22,228 bases of DNA from Vulcanimicrobiota bacterium (GCA_019233415.1 JAFAMK010000107.1:1-22228), one strand, 5' to 3'. Shown: positions 14,778 through 22,228, counted from the stretch's first letter. A program made the numbers and translations. The notes: a model not told the origin generated them from the sequence alone.

Positions 14778-14828
14778 GGGTACTTGCACGGACACCCTAC
14801 CGCACAATTTGGATTCGTGCAAGTACCC
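14778..14828. promoter_or_regulatory. Perfect 13-bp inverted repeat in the divergent promoter region
   Basis: GGGTACTTGCACG (14778-14790) and its exact complement CGTGCAAGTACCC (14816-14828) are separated by 25 bp, between the efflux operon and the beta-lactamase-like/chemoreceptor/liv operon. A further TTGCAC copy lies at 14831-14836. The arms cover the likely -35 and start point of the minus-strand promoter, so a regulator bound here would affect the efflux operon and possibly both directions. The TetR at 13125 is the obvious candidate, by inference. Confidence 0.65.
14794..14822 (-). promoter_or_regulatory. Candidate promoter of the STAS-TetR-adaptor-channel operon
   Basis: On the minus strand TTGCAC (14822-14817), a 17-bp spacer and TAGGGT (14799-14794) form a weak -35/-10 pair embedded in the inverted repeat. 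Transcription would begin near 14787, leaving about 15-25 nt before the start codon. The match is weak (3/6 at each box) and supported mainly by position. Confidence 0.35.
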
Positions 14829-14845
14829 GCTTGCACAAACCACTG

Positions 14846-15625
14846 ATGTCTCCGGACCTCGCGTCCCTCGCCGACGCGGCCGGGCTGGGCAACGCGCCCA
14901 TCTACGTCCATAGCCTCGCCCCGGGCGGGCCGGCCTGGAGCCGCGACGACGGGCGCACGATCTACCCCGCCTCGATGCTCAAGGTCCCCCTCGCCGTCGC
15001 CGTCTGCCAGGCGATCGTCGACGGCCGCCTGCGCTGGGACACGCCGGTCACGATCGACCCGCGCAATGCGACCTCCAATGATGCCCCCTCGCCGATCGTC
15101 CCCGGCTACACGGCCACTGTCGAGGAGCTGACCACGTACATGCTCCAGCGCTCGGACAACGTCGCGACGAACCAGTTCTACGACGTCCTGGGCCGCGGCC
15201 AGGCGACCCAGGACGTCCATGCGCTCGGCTTCGGCGCGACGTTCTTCCGCCGCAAGCTCACGGGCGCGATGCCGCGGATCGTCGACCCGGAGACGACCGG
15301 GATCAACGACTTCCCGGCCCGCGAGGCGGCGGCGGTCTTCGCCGCGGTCGCCGAGGACCGCGTCCCGCTCGCCGCCGACCTACGCCGCATCCTCGCGACT
15401 TCGTGGTGGGACGTGAAGCTCTCGCGCGGCCTCGAACCCGGCGACGCGTTCGCCCACAAGACCGGCGACACCGACGAGGTCTGCCACGACGGGGGAATCC
15501 TCACCCTCGCCGACTCTTCACGCTGGGTGGTCGTCGTGTACACGGAACTGCCCAGCAGCGAGGAGAACGACCTGCGCTTCGGGGCGTTCATGCGGGCGCT
15601 CCGCCCGTACTTGCTCGCCGCCTGA
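14846..15625 (+). CDS. Serine beta-lactamase-like hydrolase (class A fold), no signal peptide
   Basis: A 259-residue protein with the three active-site motifs of penicillin-recognising serine enzymes: SMLK (43-46, nucleophile Ser43 and Lys46), SDN (103-105) and KTG (205-207). It fits the Beta-lactamase2 group. ATG 14846 begins MSPDLASLADAAGLG, which has no hydrophobic signal sequence, so the product is predicted cytoplasmic, unusual for a true beta-lactamase. I see no clear ExxLN omega-loop motif after SDN (the corresponding stretch reads DPETTGIN), so antibiotic hydrolysis is doubtful. No Shine-Dalgarno is evident. It is the first gene of the chemoreceptor-liv operon, 10 nt before the next start, and may act as a cytosolic amidase or esterase; the substrate is unknown. 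Confidence 0.85.
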   Translation: MSPDLASLADAAGLGNAPIYVHSLAPGGPAWSRDDGRTIYPASMLKVPLAVAVCQAIVDGRLRWDTPVTIDPRNATSNDAPSPIVPGYTATVEELTTYMLQRSDNVATNQFYDVLGRGQATQDVHALGFGATFFRRKLTGAMPRIVDPETTGINDFPAREAAAVFAAVAEDRVPLAADLRRILATSWWDVKLSRGLEPGDAFAHKTGDTDEVCHDGGILTLADSSRWVVVVYTELPSSEENDLRFGAFMRALRPYLLAA

Positions 15626-15635
15626 AGAGGGCCCC

Positions 15636-18338
15636 GTGCACACCGACGCGCCGCGTCTCGCTGCCTTCGCGCACACGGTCGCCACTGCGTCCGACGCGGT
15701 GCGCCGCGCCTCGGAGTCGATCGCGGCCGCCGCCCAGGACCAGACGACGCTGATGGGCGCGCTCGCCGACGCCGCCGGCGCGCTGGCCGCCGAGGCGCAC
15801 GCGACCGCCTCGCGGCTGGAGTCGACGCGCGAGAACGCGCGCCACGCCGGGGTCGACCTCGCCGCCTCGCTGCGGATCGTCGAGGCGTTGCTGCAGTCGG
15901 TCCTCGCGCTCGCGGACCTCTCCGAGGGCACGGCGGCGGCGATGGACGACTTCGGCCGGCTGATGGGCGAGATCGGCGCGATGACCGAGTTCGTCGAAGA
16001 GGTCGCCGACGAGACGCAGCTGCTCGCGCTGAACGCGGCGATCGAGGCCGCGCGCGCCGGCGAGCACGGCCTCGGCTTCGCGGTCGTCGCCGGCGAGGTC
16101 GGCCGGCTCGCGAAGACGACGAACGAGTCGACGACCGCGATCCGCGACCTCGTCGAGCGCATCCGCGGCGAAGCGGAGACGACGATCGCGACCGTGCGCG
16201 AGGCGGCTGAACGCAGCGCCAGCTCCGCCCCGGCCGCGAAGACCGCGGCCGCGACGCTGAGCGCGGTCGCCGCGCTCGCGCGCGACGCGGCCGGCGCGCT
16301 CGACCGCGCCGTCGACGAGGGCCGGGCGCACGCGGAACGCGCCGCGACGGTCGGCCGCGAGACCGAGGCGCTCGCCGCGCACGCTGCCGAGCAAGGCCGG
16401 CGCGCGCTCGAAGCGGCCTTCTCGACCCAGCGGCTCGCGTACTACGGCGCGGAGATGATGTACGTCTCGCGCCAGAGCAGCGCCCCGCGCGCCGAAGCGA
16501 CGACGCTCCGCTGCGCGACGCTGCTCCCGCCCGGCTACCCGCCGACCCGGGCCTGGCAGCGCTTCAAGGAGATCGTCGAGCAGCGCAGCGGCGGCGCGCT
16601 GCGCGTCGCGCTGGAAATTCCGTTCAACGGGACGGAGCTGGAAGCGCTGATGCGCGTGCGCGCCGGCGAGCTGGACTTCGCGAGCGTGACATGCTACGTC
16701 GCCTCGTCGCTGCTGCCGCTCGCGCAGATCTTCGATCTGCCGTTCCTGTTCGCGGACGCGAAGGGCGCGCACGCGGTGCTCGACGGCGGGCTCGGGCGCT
16801 ACGTGCTGCGCGCGTTCGAACCGTTCGGGCTGCGCGGCCTGGGCTACTTCGAGAACGGCATCCGCCATTTGACGAACAACCTGCGCCCGGTCGCGCAGCC
16901 GGCCGACGTGCGCGGGATGCGCGTGCGCATTCAGGACTCCGTCGTCTACCTCGCGCTGATGCACGCGCTGCACGCCTCGCCCAAGGTGATCCCGTTCGAC
17001 AAGGTGTACGCCGCGCTGAAGAACGGCGACGTCGACGCGCAGGAGAATCCGCTCCCGAACATCCTCGGCGCGAAGATGCACGAGGTGCAGACGTACCTGA
17101 CGCTGACCGCGCACGCGTACAACACGCAGATCGTGCTCGGCCACGCAGCGTCGCTCGAACGGCTCACGGCGGCGGACCGCGCGCTCGTCGAGTCGGCGCT
17201 GCGCGAGGTGATCCCATGGCACCGCGAGGTTTCGGCCGGCGAGGACGCGCGCGCGCTCACCGCGCTGCGCGGAATGATGGACGTGCGCGAGCTGAGCACC
17301 GACGAGCGCAGCGCGTTCGTGCAGTCGGCATACTTCGTGTGGGAACGGATCGGCCGCATCTTCCCCGACGCGATCTACGACCTGCTGCTCGGCGGCGACC
17401 TCGTCGGCTTCACGCCGGAACGAACCGAGGGCGAGCGACTGCGCGAGCGGCACCGCTTCGCGATGAGCGACATCGTCGACGCGATCGACGGCGCGGTCGA
17501 GGCGGTTCGCGCCTCGGCGACGCAGGCCGCGGGGCAGGCCCACGAGCAGGCGCCGGCGCTGCGCCGGCTCGCGCAGTCCGCCGCGGTGATGAGCGACGAG
17601 AGCAGCGCGCTCGCCGAGCAGTTCACGAGCCTGCTGACGCGCTTCGCCGCCGCGCAGGACGACGTCGGCGGCGCGCGCGAGACGGTCCGCGAGCTGGCCG
17701 GCTCGGTCCGCGCGCTCGCCGCGAACGCGGAAGCGAGCCGCAGCGCGCTCGAACGGTTCGCCTCACTGATGCAGCGGATCGGCGAGATCGTCGCGCTGGT
17801 GCGCGGCGTCTCCGACCAGACGAACCTGCTCGCGCTCAACGCCGCGATCGAGGCGGCGCGCGCCGGCGATCACGGCAAGGGGTTCAACGTCGTCGCCAGC
17901 GAGGTGCGCCGGCTCGCCGAGCGTACGCGGGCCTCGACGCAGCAGATGCGCGGCGTCCTCGGTGACCTCGGCGGGCGCGGAAAGTCCGCCTCCGACGCGA
18001 TCGGCGCGGGGGTCGAGCACGCCGAGCGAAGCGCCCGCCAGGCCGCGGCGGCGGAGGAGGCCCTCTCGCGGATCGACGCCTTCACGGGCTCGGTGATCGA
18101 GACGCTGGCGGACGCGCAGCGCGAGGCGACGACCGAGTCGCAGCGCGCCTTCGCGATGCGCGGCGACCTCGACGAGATGGCGACGCTTACGGAGTACCAC
18201 AGCGAGCAGAGCCTGCGCTCGGTCGAATCGACGAACGCTCTCGAACGCGAGCGGCGCGCGCTCGCACTCGAAGGAGCGGTCGCCGAACCTGCGAACGGCG
18301 ACCCGAAGAGCATTCCTCGACAGGGAGTTCCAGGATGA
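15636..18338 (+). CDS. Soluble chemoreceptor: MCP signalling domain - TRAP-type DctP binding domain - second MCP signalling domain
   Basis: A 900-residue protein with three parts. Residues 1-280 form a long Ala-rich coiled coil with an MCP hairpin tip at 125-162 (DETQLLALNAAIEAARAGEH). Residues about 291-597 match a TRAP transporter solute-binding protein: FDLPFLFADAKGAHAVL (366-382), GYFENGIRHLTNNLRPV (403-419), DVRGMRVRI (424-432, with the conserved ligand-contacting Arg at 431), FDKVYAALKNGDVDAQENPL (454-473). Residues 605-880 form a second MCP hairpin with tip DQTNLLALNAAIEAARAGDH (727-746). There is no signal peptide and no membrane helix, so all parts should be cytoplasmic. Start GTG 15636 has GAGG 5 nt upstream. 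The stop overlaps the livK ATG (ATGA). Both tips look able to bind CheA/CheW. It presumably senses an intracellular solute, perhaps one imported by the co-encoded Liv system; that is inference. Confidence 0.9.
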   Translation: MHTDAPRLAAFAHTVATASDAVRRASESIAAAAQDQTTLMGALADAAGALAAEAHATASRLESTRENARHAGVDLAASLRIVEALLQSVLALADLSEGTAAAMDDFGRLMGEIGAMTEFVEEVADETQLLALNAAIEAARAGEHGLGFAVVAGEVGRLAKTTNESTTAIRDLVERIRGEAETTIATVREAAERSASSAPAAKTAAATLSAVAALARDAAGALDRAVDEGRAHAERAATVGRETEALAAHAAEQGRRALEAAFSTQRLAYYGAEMMYVSRQSSAPRAEATTLRCATLLPPGYPPTRAWQRFKEIVEQRSGGALRVALEIPFNGTELEALMRVRAGELDFASVTCYVASSLLPLAQIFDLPFLFADAKGAHAVLDGGLGRYVLRAFEPFGLRGLGYFENGIRHLTNNLRPVAQPADVRGMRVRIQDSVVYLALMHALHASPKVIPFDKVYAALKNGDVDAQENPLPNILGAKMHEVQTYLTLTAHAYNTQIVLGHAASLERLTAADRALVESALREVIPWHREVSAGEDARALTALRGMMDVRELSTDERSAFVQSAYFVWERIGRIFPDAIYDLLLGGDLVGFTPERTEGERLRERHRFAMSDIVDAIDGAVEAVRASATQAAGQAHEQAPALRRLAQSAAVMSDESSALAEQFTSLLTRFAAAQDDVGGARETVRELAGSVRALAANAEASRSALERFASLMQRIGEIVALVRGVSDQTNLLALNAAIEAARAGDHGKGFNVVASEVRRLAERTRASTQQMRGVLGDLGGRGKSASDAIGAGVEHAERSARQAAAAEEALSRIDAFTGSVIETLADAQREATTESQRAFAMRGDLDEMATLTEYHSEQSLRSVESTNALERERRALALEGAVAEPANGDPKSIPRQGVPG

Positions 18339-19471
18339 ACCGAATCACGGTGCCGGCGCTCGCGCTTTGCGCGGTCGCCGCCCTCGTCGCGCCCTCCGGC
18401 GCCGCGTCGAAGGGGCCGGCGGCCGGCAAGACCGTCCACGTCGGCGTGATCTCCGACGTGACCGGCGGCGCGGGCGTCTACGGCACGCCGCAAAAGAACG
18501 CGTACGAGCTGGCGAACGACGACGTCAAGTCGGGCAAGATCGACGCCGGCGGCGCGAACCTGAGCTTCGACGTTCAGGACGCGGCGAGCGACGGCGCGCA
18601 GGTCGTCAACCTGATGCAGAAGTTCATCACCGACGGCTCGACGGCGATCGTCCTCGGGCCGACGCTCTCGGGCGAGGCGAAACAGGCGTTTCCGCTCGCC
18701 GCACGCGCGAGCTTCCCGGTCATGGGAACCTCGACGACGGCCGAAGGCGTCACCGCGATCGGTCCGACCGTCTACCGCGACGCGCTGGCCGAGTCGCAGG
18801 TGATCCCGACCACCGTGCGCCGCACCCACGACCGGTGGCACTACAAGACGGCGGCGATCATCTTCGGCGACGACAACGCGTTCACCAAGACCGACGGCGA
18901 CCTGTTCGCGCGCGAGCTGAAAGCCGCCGGCGTCGACGTCGTCGACAGCGAGACGTTCCACCAGAAGGACACCGACTTCCAGCCCGCGCTGACGCGCATC
19001 GAGTCGAAGCACCCCGACGTGATCGCGATCGGCGCGCTCTTCCCGGAGGCGACGAAGATCATCCTGCAAGCCGGCAAGCTCGGTATCAAGGCGAAGATGT
19101 TCGGTGGCAACGGGCTGAACTCACCGGACATGTACGGCGTCGCCGGGCCGGCCGCGCAAGGCATCGTCGTCGGCGCCGCGTGGTACTCCGGCGCGAAGTA
19201 CCCCTCGAACGTCGACTTCGTCAAGCGCTACACGGCGAAGTACGGCAAAGGCCCCGACCAGTTCGCCGCGCAGTCGTATGCGGCCGCGCAGGTCGTCGCG
19301 TACCTCGTCGCGCACGGCGCGACGACCAAGGACGAGATGACGAGCGCCCTCAAGAACGTCCGCGTGATCCAGACCGTCCTCGGCCCGATCGGCTTCGACA
19401 CGAACCGCGACGTCAAGTCGTCGCCGGTGATTCTCTCGATCGTCAAGGACGGCTTCACCTATTTTCACTGA
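18335..19471 (+). CDS. livK: Branched-chain amino-acid-type ABC transporter, periplasmic substrate-binding protein
   Basis: A 378-residue type 1 periplasmic binding protein (Peripla_BP_6/LivK group). A signal peptide (MNRITVPALALCAVAALVAP, cleavage near 23-25) has no proper lipobox at Cys12, so the protein is probably soluble in the periplasm. The mature protein starts with KTVHVGVISDVTGGAGVYG, the typical first strand and ligand loop, and contains STAIVLGPTLSGEAKQAFPL and FPVMGTSTTAEG, where serines and threonines contact the amino-acid backbone in relatives. The ATG overlaps the chemoreceptor stop, with GGGAG (18323-18327) 7 nt upstream. The true ligand could be an amino acid, amide or aromatic acid; the family is broad. 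Confidence 0.92.
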   Translation: MNRITVPALALCAVAALVAPSGAASKGPAAGKTVHVGVISDVTGGAGVYGTPQKNAYELANDDVKSGKIDAGGANLSFDVQDAASDGAQVVNLMQKFITDGSTAIVLGPTLSGEAKQAFPLAARASFPVMGTSTTAEGVTAIGPTVYRDALAESQVIPTTVRRTHDRWHYKTAAIIFGDDNAFTKTDGDLFARELKAAGVDVVDSETFHQKDTDFQPALTRIESKHPDVIAIGALFPEATKIILQAGKLGIKAKMFGGNGLNSPDMYGVAGPAAQGIVVGAAWYSGAKYPSNVDFVKRYTAKYGKGPDQFAAQSYAAAQVVAYLVAHGATTKDEMTSALKNVRVIQTVLGPIGFDTNRDVKSSPVILSIVKDGFTYFH

Positions 19472-19495
19472 GGCGCGCTAGAGCGGCGGCGTAGC

Positions 19496-20377
19496 GTGTT
19501 CGCGCAGCAGCTCCTGAACGGGCTCTTCCTCGGCGCGGTCTACGCGCTCTTTGCGGTCGGGTACACGCTGGTGTTCGGCGTGCTCGACATCCTCAATCTG
19601 GCGCACGCGGCGATCTTCACGGCCGCCGCGTTCGCCGCGTTCTCGCTGGCGGCGGCGGGACTGCCGCTGCCGCTCGCGTTTCTCGGTGCCGCAGTCGCCG
19701 GTGGGATCCTCGGGGTCGTGCTCGACCGCGTCGCGTTCGCGCCGCTCCGCGCGCGCAACGCCGGCACGCTCGCGCCGCTGATCTCGTCGATCGGGTTCGC
19801 GATCATCGTCGGCGCGCTGTTGCGCGGCAAGTACGGCGTCGACGAGAAGCACTTCGCGACCGGCGGGCTCGACACCGCGCCGGCGATCCATCTCGGCGCG
19901 GTGACGTTCACGACCGTCGAGCTGGCGATCTTCGCCGCCGCGATCGCGATGATGCTCGGGCTCAGCTGGGTACTGCGCGCGACGACGCTCGGCCGGCGCA
20001 TCCGCGCCGTCGCCGAGGACCGCGTCGCCGCCGCGCTGCTCGGCGTGAACCTCGAACGGACGATCGCCGCGACCTTCTTCATCGCGTCCGCGCTGGGCGG
20101 CGCGGCCGGCATCCTCACCGGCCTGGAGTACAACAGCGTCACGCTCGACATGGGCAGCCCGATCGAACTCAAGGGCCTCGCGATCATCGTGCTGGGCGGG
20201 ATGGGCAGCGTCACGGGCGCGGTGATCGGCGGCTTCGTGATCGGAGCGGTCGAGACGCTCGCGATCGCGAACGGGCTCTCCGAGTGGCGCGATGCGATCA
20301 CGTTCGGCGTCATGTTCCTCATCCTCGTCGCGCGGCCGAACGGACTGTTCGGCAAGCGCGCCCTGCGGCAGGCGTGA
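19496..20377 (+). CDS. livH: ABC transporter permease, LivH type
   Basis: A 293-residue inner-membrane permease with about eight hydrophobic helices. The N-terminus FAQQLLNGLFLGAVYALFAV and GYTLVFGVLDILNLAHAAIF is diagnostic of LivH, and GGMGSVTGAVIGGFVIG near residue 240 is the conserved late motif. TTLGRRIRAVAEDRVAAALL (about 163-182) is the cytoplasmic coupling loop that contacts the ATPases. The GTG start lies 24 nt after livK with only a weak ribosome-binding site. It pairs with LivM, encoded with a 4-nt overlap. Confidence 0.95.
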   Translation: MFAQQLLNGLFLGAVYALFAVGYTLVFGVLDILNLAHAAIFTAAAFAAFSLAAAGLPLPLAFLGAAVAGGILGVVLDRVAFAPLRARNAGTLAPLISSIGFAIIVGALLRGKYGVDEKHFATGGLDTAPAIHLGAVTFTTVELAIFAAAIAMMLGLSWVLRATTLGRRIRAVAEDRVAAALLGVNLERTIAATFFIASALGGAAGILTGLEYNSVTLDMGSPIELKGLAIIVLGGMGSVTGAVIGGFVIGAVETLAIANGLSEWRDAITFGVMFLILVARPNGLFGKRALRQA

Positions 20378-21222
20378 ACGCGCTCGCAACGTTCTACGCG
20401 CACTATTCGCAGCTGGTCGACCAGATCGGGATCAACGCGCTGCTCGCGCTCTCGCTCTCGGTCTCGCTGCAGGCCGGTCAGCTCGCGCTCGCGCAGGCCG
20501 CGTTCATGGGGATCGCCGCGTACGCCAGCGCGATCCTGACCGTCACCTACCGCTGGCCGATGGTCGCGTCGATCGTCGCCGCGGTCCTGCTCGCGACGCT
20601 CGTCGCCGCGCTGCTCGCCTATCCGGTCCGCCGCCTGCGTGGCGTCTTCCTCGCGATCGCGACGATCGGCTTCGGCGAGATCGTGCGCGTCGTCGCGAAC
20701 AACCTGTCGATCACCGGGGGCGCCGAAGGGATGAGCGGCTTGCCGCAGGATGCCGGCACCGCGATGGTCTACGCGGCGCTCGTGCTCGTCGCGCTCGCGC
20801 TGTTCGGGCTTTCGCGCACGAAGTTCGCGCTCGCCGTCGCGCTGGTGCGCGAGGACGAGCACGCCGCGCGCGGCGTCGGGGTCGACGTCGGCATGGTCCG
20901 CACGTTCTCGCTCGCGCTCGGCGGCGCGATCGCCGGGCTCGCCGGCGCGCTCTACGCACACTCGTCGGCGTTCATCACGCCGAACGACTTCGGCTTCGAG
21001 CGGATGGAGCAGATTCTGGTGTGGTGCGTGATCGGCGGCGTGACGAGCCCGCTCGGCGCGGTCGTCGGCGCGACGTTCCTCTCGGTCTTGCCGGAATTGA
21101 TCCGCTTCCTCGCCGACTACCGCGAGATCACGAACGGGATCATCCTGCTCGCGGTGATCGTCTTCGCGCCCGGCGGGCTCGCGTCGCTGTGGCGGCGCGG
21201 TGCCGTGCGCATTCACGTCTGA
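20374..21222 (+). CDS. livM: ABC transporter permease, LivM type
   Basis: A 282-residue second permease. GTG 20374 overlaps the livH stop as GTGA; the frame is open upstream, but that part lies inside livH and is Arg-rich. Family motifs are LSLSVSLQAGQLALAQAAFM (26-45), LRGVFLAIATIGFGEIVRVV, NNLSITGGAEGMSGLP, and REDEHAARGVGVDVGMVRTF, the coupling segment. The protein is shorter than E. coli LivM (about 425) but normal for this subfamily in other bacteria. It forms the translocation pore with LivH. TGATG joins it to livG. Confidence 0.94.
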   Translation: MNALATFYAHYSQLVDQIGINALLALSLSVSLQAGQLALAQAAFMGIAAYASAILTVTYRWPMVASIVAAVLLATLVAALLAYPVRRLRGVFLAIATIGFGEIVRVVANNLSITGGAEGMSGLPQDAGTAMVYAALVLVALALFGLSRTKFALAVALVREDEHAARGVGVDVGMVRTFSLALGGAIAGLAGALYAHSSAFITPNDFGFERMEQILVWCVIGGVTSPLGAVVGATFLSVLPELIRFLADYREITNGIILLAVIVFAPGGLASLWRRGAVRIHV

Positions 21223-21944
21223 TGAGCCTCGTTCTCGAGGACGTCGGCGTGCGCTACGGCGGCGTCGACGCGCTGCGCGGCATCGCGCTCGACGTCGAAC
21301 GCGAGCGCGTGCTCGGCCTGATCGGCCCGAACGGCGCCGGGAAGACGACGCTCGTCAACGCGACGACCGGCCTTGCGCCGCTCGCCTCCGGCACGATCGC
21401 GCTCGACGGCAAACGCATCGACGGCCTTCCTCCGCACCGCATCGCGCGTGCCGGGATCGCGCGCACGTACCAGAACATCCGCCTCTTCGGCGCACTCGAC
21501 GTGCACGCCAACCTCGCGGCCGGCGCGTTCGGCCGGCCCGGCCGCCTCACCGCCGACGAACTGCGCTCGCTGCTCGAATGGGCCGGGATTCCGCACGTCG
21601 ACCCGAAGGCACGCGCCGGCGCGCTCCCGTACGGCGACCAGCGCCGGCTCGAGATCGCGCGCGCGCTCGCCGCGCGTCCGTCGGTGCTGATGCTCGACGA
21701 ACCCGCCGCCGGGATGAACCCGTCGGAGACGAAGCACCTCGTCGACACGATCCGCGCGATCGCGATGAGCGGGATCGCAGTGCTGCTCATCGAGCACGAC
21801 ATGACGCTCGTGCGCGCCGCCTGCGACACGCTCGTCGTGCTGAACTTCGGCGTCGCAATCGCGCGCGGCACGCCGAGCGAGGTCGCGCGCGACCCGGTCG
21901 TCGTCGAAGCGTACCTCGGCAGCGGCGCGGAGTCGCTCGCGTGA
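21222..21944 (+). CDS. livG: ABC transporter ATP-binding protein, LivG type
   Basis: A 240-residue ATPase starting at ATG 21222, which shares one base with the livM stop. Walker A GPNGAGKT (35-42), Q-loop TYQNIRLF with Gln84, signature YGDQRRLEIARAL (137-149), Walker B LMLDEP (156-161) and switch His192 in IEHDM are all present. AGMNP after Walker B is typical of LivG. The helical segment between Q-loop and signature is about 50 residues, roughly 20 shorter than in E. coli LivG (255 residues), which explains the shorter total. The signature reads YGDQRR where LSGGQ is usual for ABC proteins, as is normal in this group. Confidence 0.95.
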   Translation: MSLVLEDVGVRYGGVDALRGIALDVERERVLGLIGPNGAGKTTLVNATTGLAPLASGTIALDGKRIDGLPPHRIARAGIARTYQNIRLFGALDVHANLAAGAFGRPGRLTADELRSLLEWAGIPHVDPKARAGALPYGDQRRLEIARALAARPSVLMLDEPAAGMNPSETKHLVDTIRAIAMSGIAVLLIEHDMTLVRAACDTLVVLNFGVAIARGTPSEVARDPVVVEAYLGSGAESLA

Positions 21945-22228
21945 GCGAACCGCTCCTCGCAGTCGACGCGCTGCGCGCCGGCTACGGGAACATCGAGGTG
22001 CTGCACGACGTCACCCTCGCGCTCGACGAAGGCACGCTGTGCGCGATCGTCGGCGCGAACGGCGCCGGCAAGACGACGCTGCTGATGGCGCTCGCGGGAA
22101 TCGTCCCGACGCGCGGCGGCCACGTTCGCTTCGACGGCGCGGAGATCACGCGGCTTCCCTCGCACGAGCGCGTGCGCCGTGGCCTCGTGCTCGTCCCCGA
22201 GGGCCGCCGGATGCTGCCGACGATGAGC
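21941..22228 (+). CDS. livF: ABC transporter ATP-binding protein, LivF type, 3'-truncated by the window
   Basis: GTG 21941 overlaps the livG stop as GTGA. The 96 visible residues contain LRAGYGNIEVLHDV, Walker A GANGAGKT (38-45) and GLVLVPEGRRMLPTMS (81-96), the LivF-type segment that replaces the usual Q-loop sequence. The signature and Walker B lie beyond base 22228. It completes the LivKHMGF importer, whose two ATPases work as a heterodimer. Confidence 0.93.
   Translation, partial: MSEPLLAVDALRAGYGNIEVLHDVTLALDEGTLCAIVGANGAGKTTLLMALAGIVPTRGGHVRFDGAEITRLPSHERVRRGLVLVPEGRRMLPTMS

Noticed and set aside
14763..14843. Longer STAS-LolA protein starting at GTG 14843
   Set aside because: It would translate the inverted repeat and promoter; the added residues look unstructured and no ribosome-binding site is seen.
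14846..15625. Antibiotic-resistance beta-lactamase
   Set aside because: No export signal and no visible ExxLN glutamate; operon context points to metabolism. Kept as a generic serine hydrolase.
15588..17543. Long minus-strand open frame (651 codons) opposite the chemoreceptor gene, and similar ones at 1394-2317, 2302-3627 and 19540-21216
   Set aside because: They are Arg/Ala/Asp/Val-rich mirror images of strongly recognised plus-strand genes, a common effect of high GC third positions; no family motifs are visible.
1..22228. CRISPR arrays, tRNA or rRNA genes, insertion sequences, attachment sites
   Set aside because: No regularly spaced repeats, no recognisable tRNA arms or rRNA segments, and no transposase or integrase-like reading frame were seen on either strand.

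Overview
This is a single high-GC bacterial stretch (about two thirds G+C by eye) with dense, strongly coding-biased genes and many 1-4 nt overlaps. A TolC-type outer-membrane protein, a LolA-like periplasmic domain and cleavable signal peptides point to a diderm. OpcA, a Pgi resembling the C-terminal half of transaldolase-Pgi fusions, and a short 6-phosphogluconate dehydrogenase suggest a deep-branching environmental lineage. Eremiobacterota/Vulcanimicrobiota-like organisms are my best guess, but this is inference from gene content only.

Layout. (1) 1-4907, plus strand: a sugar-phosphate operon, pgi (5' end cut off by the window) - gnd - zwf - opcA, i.e. the oxidative pentose phosphate entry with its G6PDH assembly factor. 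The lactonase gene pgl lies apart at 6499. (2) 4908-7551: a 36-residue membrane protein divergent from a LysR regulator with a palindromic LysR-type box and a probably leaderless promoter; a small secreted protein of unknown function; a 13-bp hairpin just before pgl; then a frameshifted SEC-C zinc-motif gene and a perfect 11-bp inverted repeat at the convergent junction. (3) 7561-9524, minus strand: a TetR regulator with a 30-bp palindromic operator, followed by an MFS drug transporter. (4) 9544-14771, minus strand: a four-gene operon, STAS-TM-LolA-like protein - TetR - EmrA/HlyD adaptor - TolC-like protein, ending in a clear intrinsic terminator. It encodes no inner-membrane pump. (5) 14778-14828: the divergent promoter region with a perfect 13-bp inverted repeat. 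(6) 14846-22228, plus strand: a serine beta-lactamase-like protein, a 900-residue soluble chemoreceptor, and livK-livH-livM-livG-livF (livF cut by the window end), tightly spaced or overlapping.

The most striking gene is 15636-18338. It appears to place a TRAP-type (DctP) solute-binding domain between two complete methyl-accepting chemotaxis signalling hairpins, with no signal peptide and no membrane segment. Its stop codon overlaps the livK start, so a cytoplasmic solute sensor seems to be co-translated with an amino-acid-type ABC importer. Other items worth checking are the STAS-LolA fusion, the adaptor/outer-membrane pair lacking its pump, the two near-palindromic operator regions sharing TACTTG, and the decayed SEC-C gene that keeps a good promoter and ribosome-binding site.
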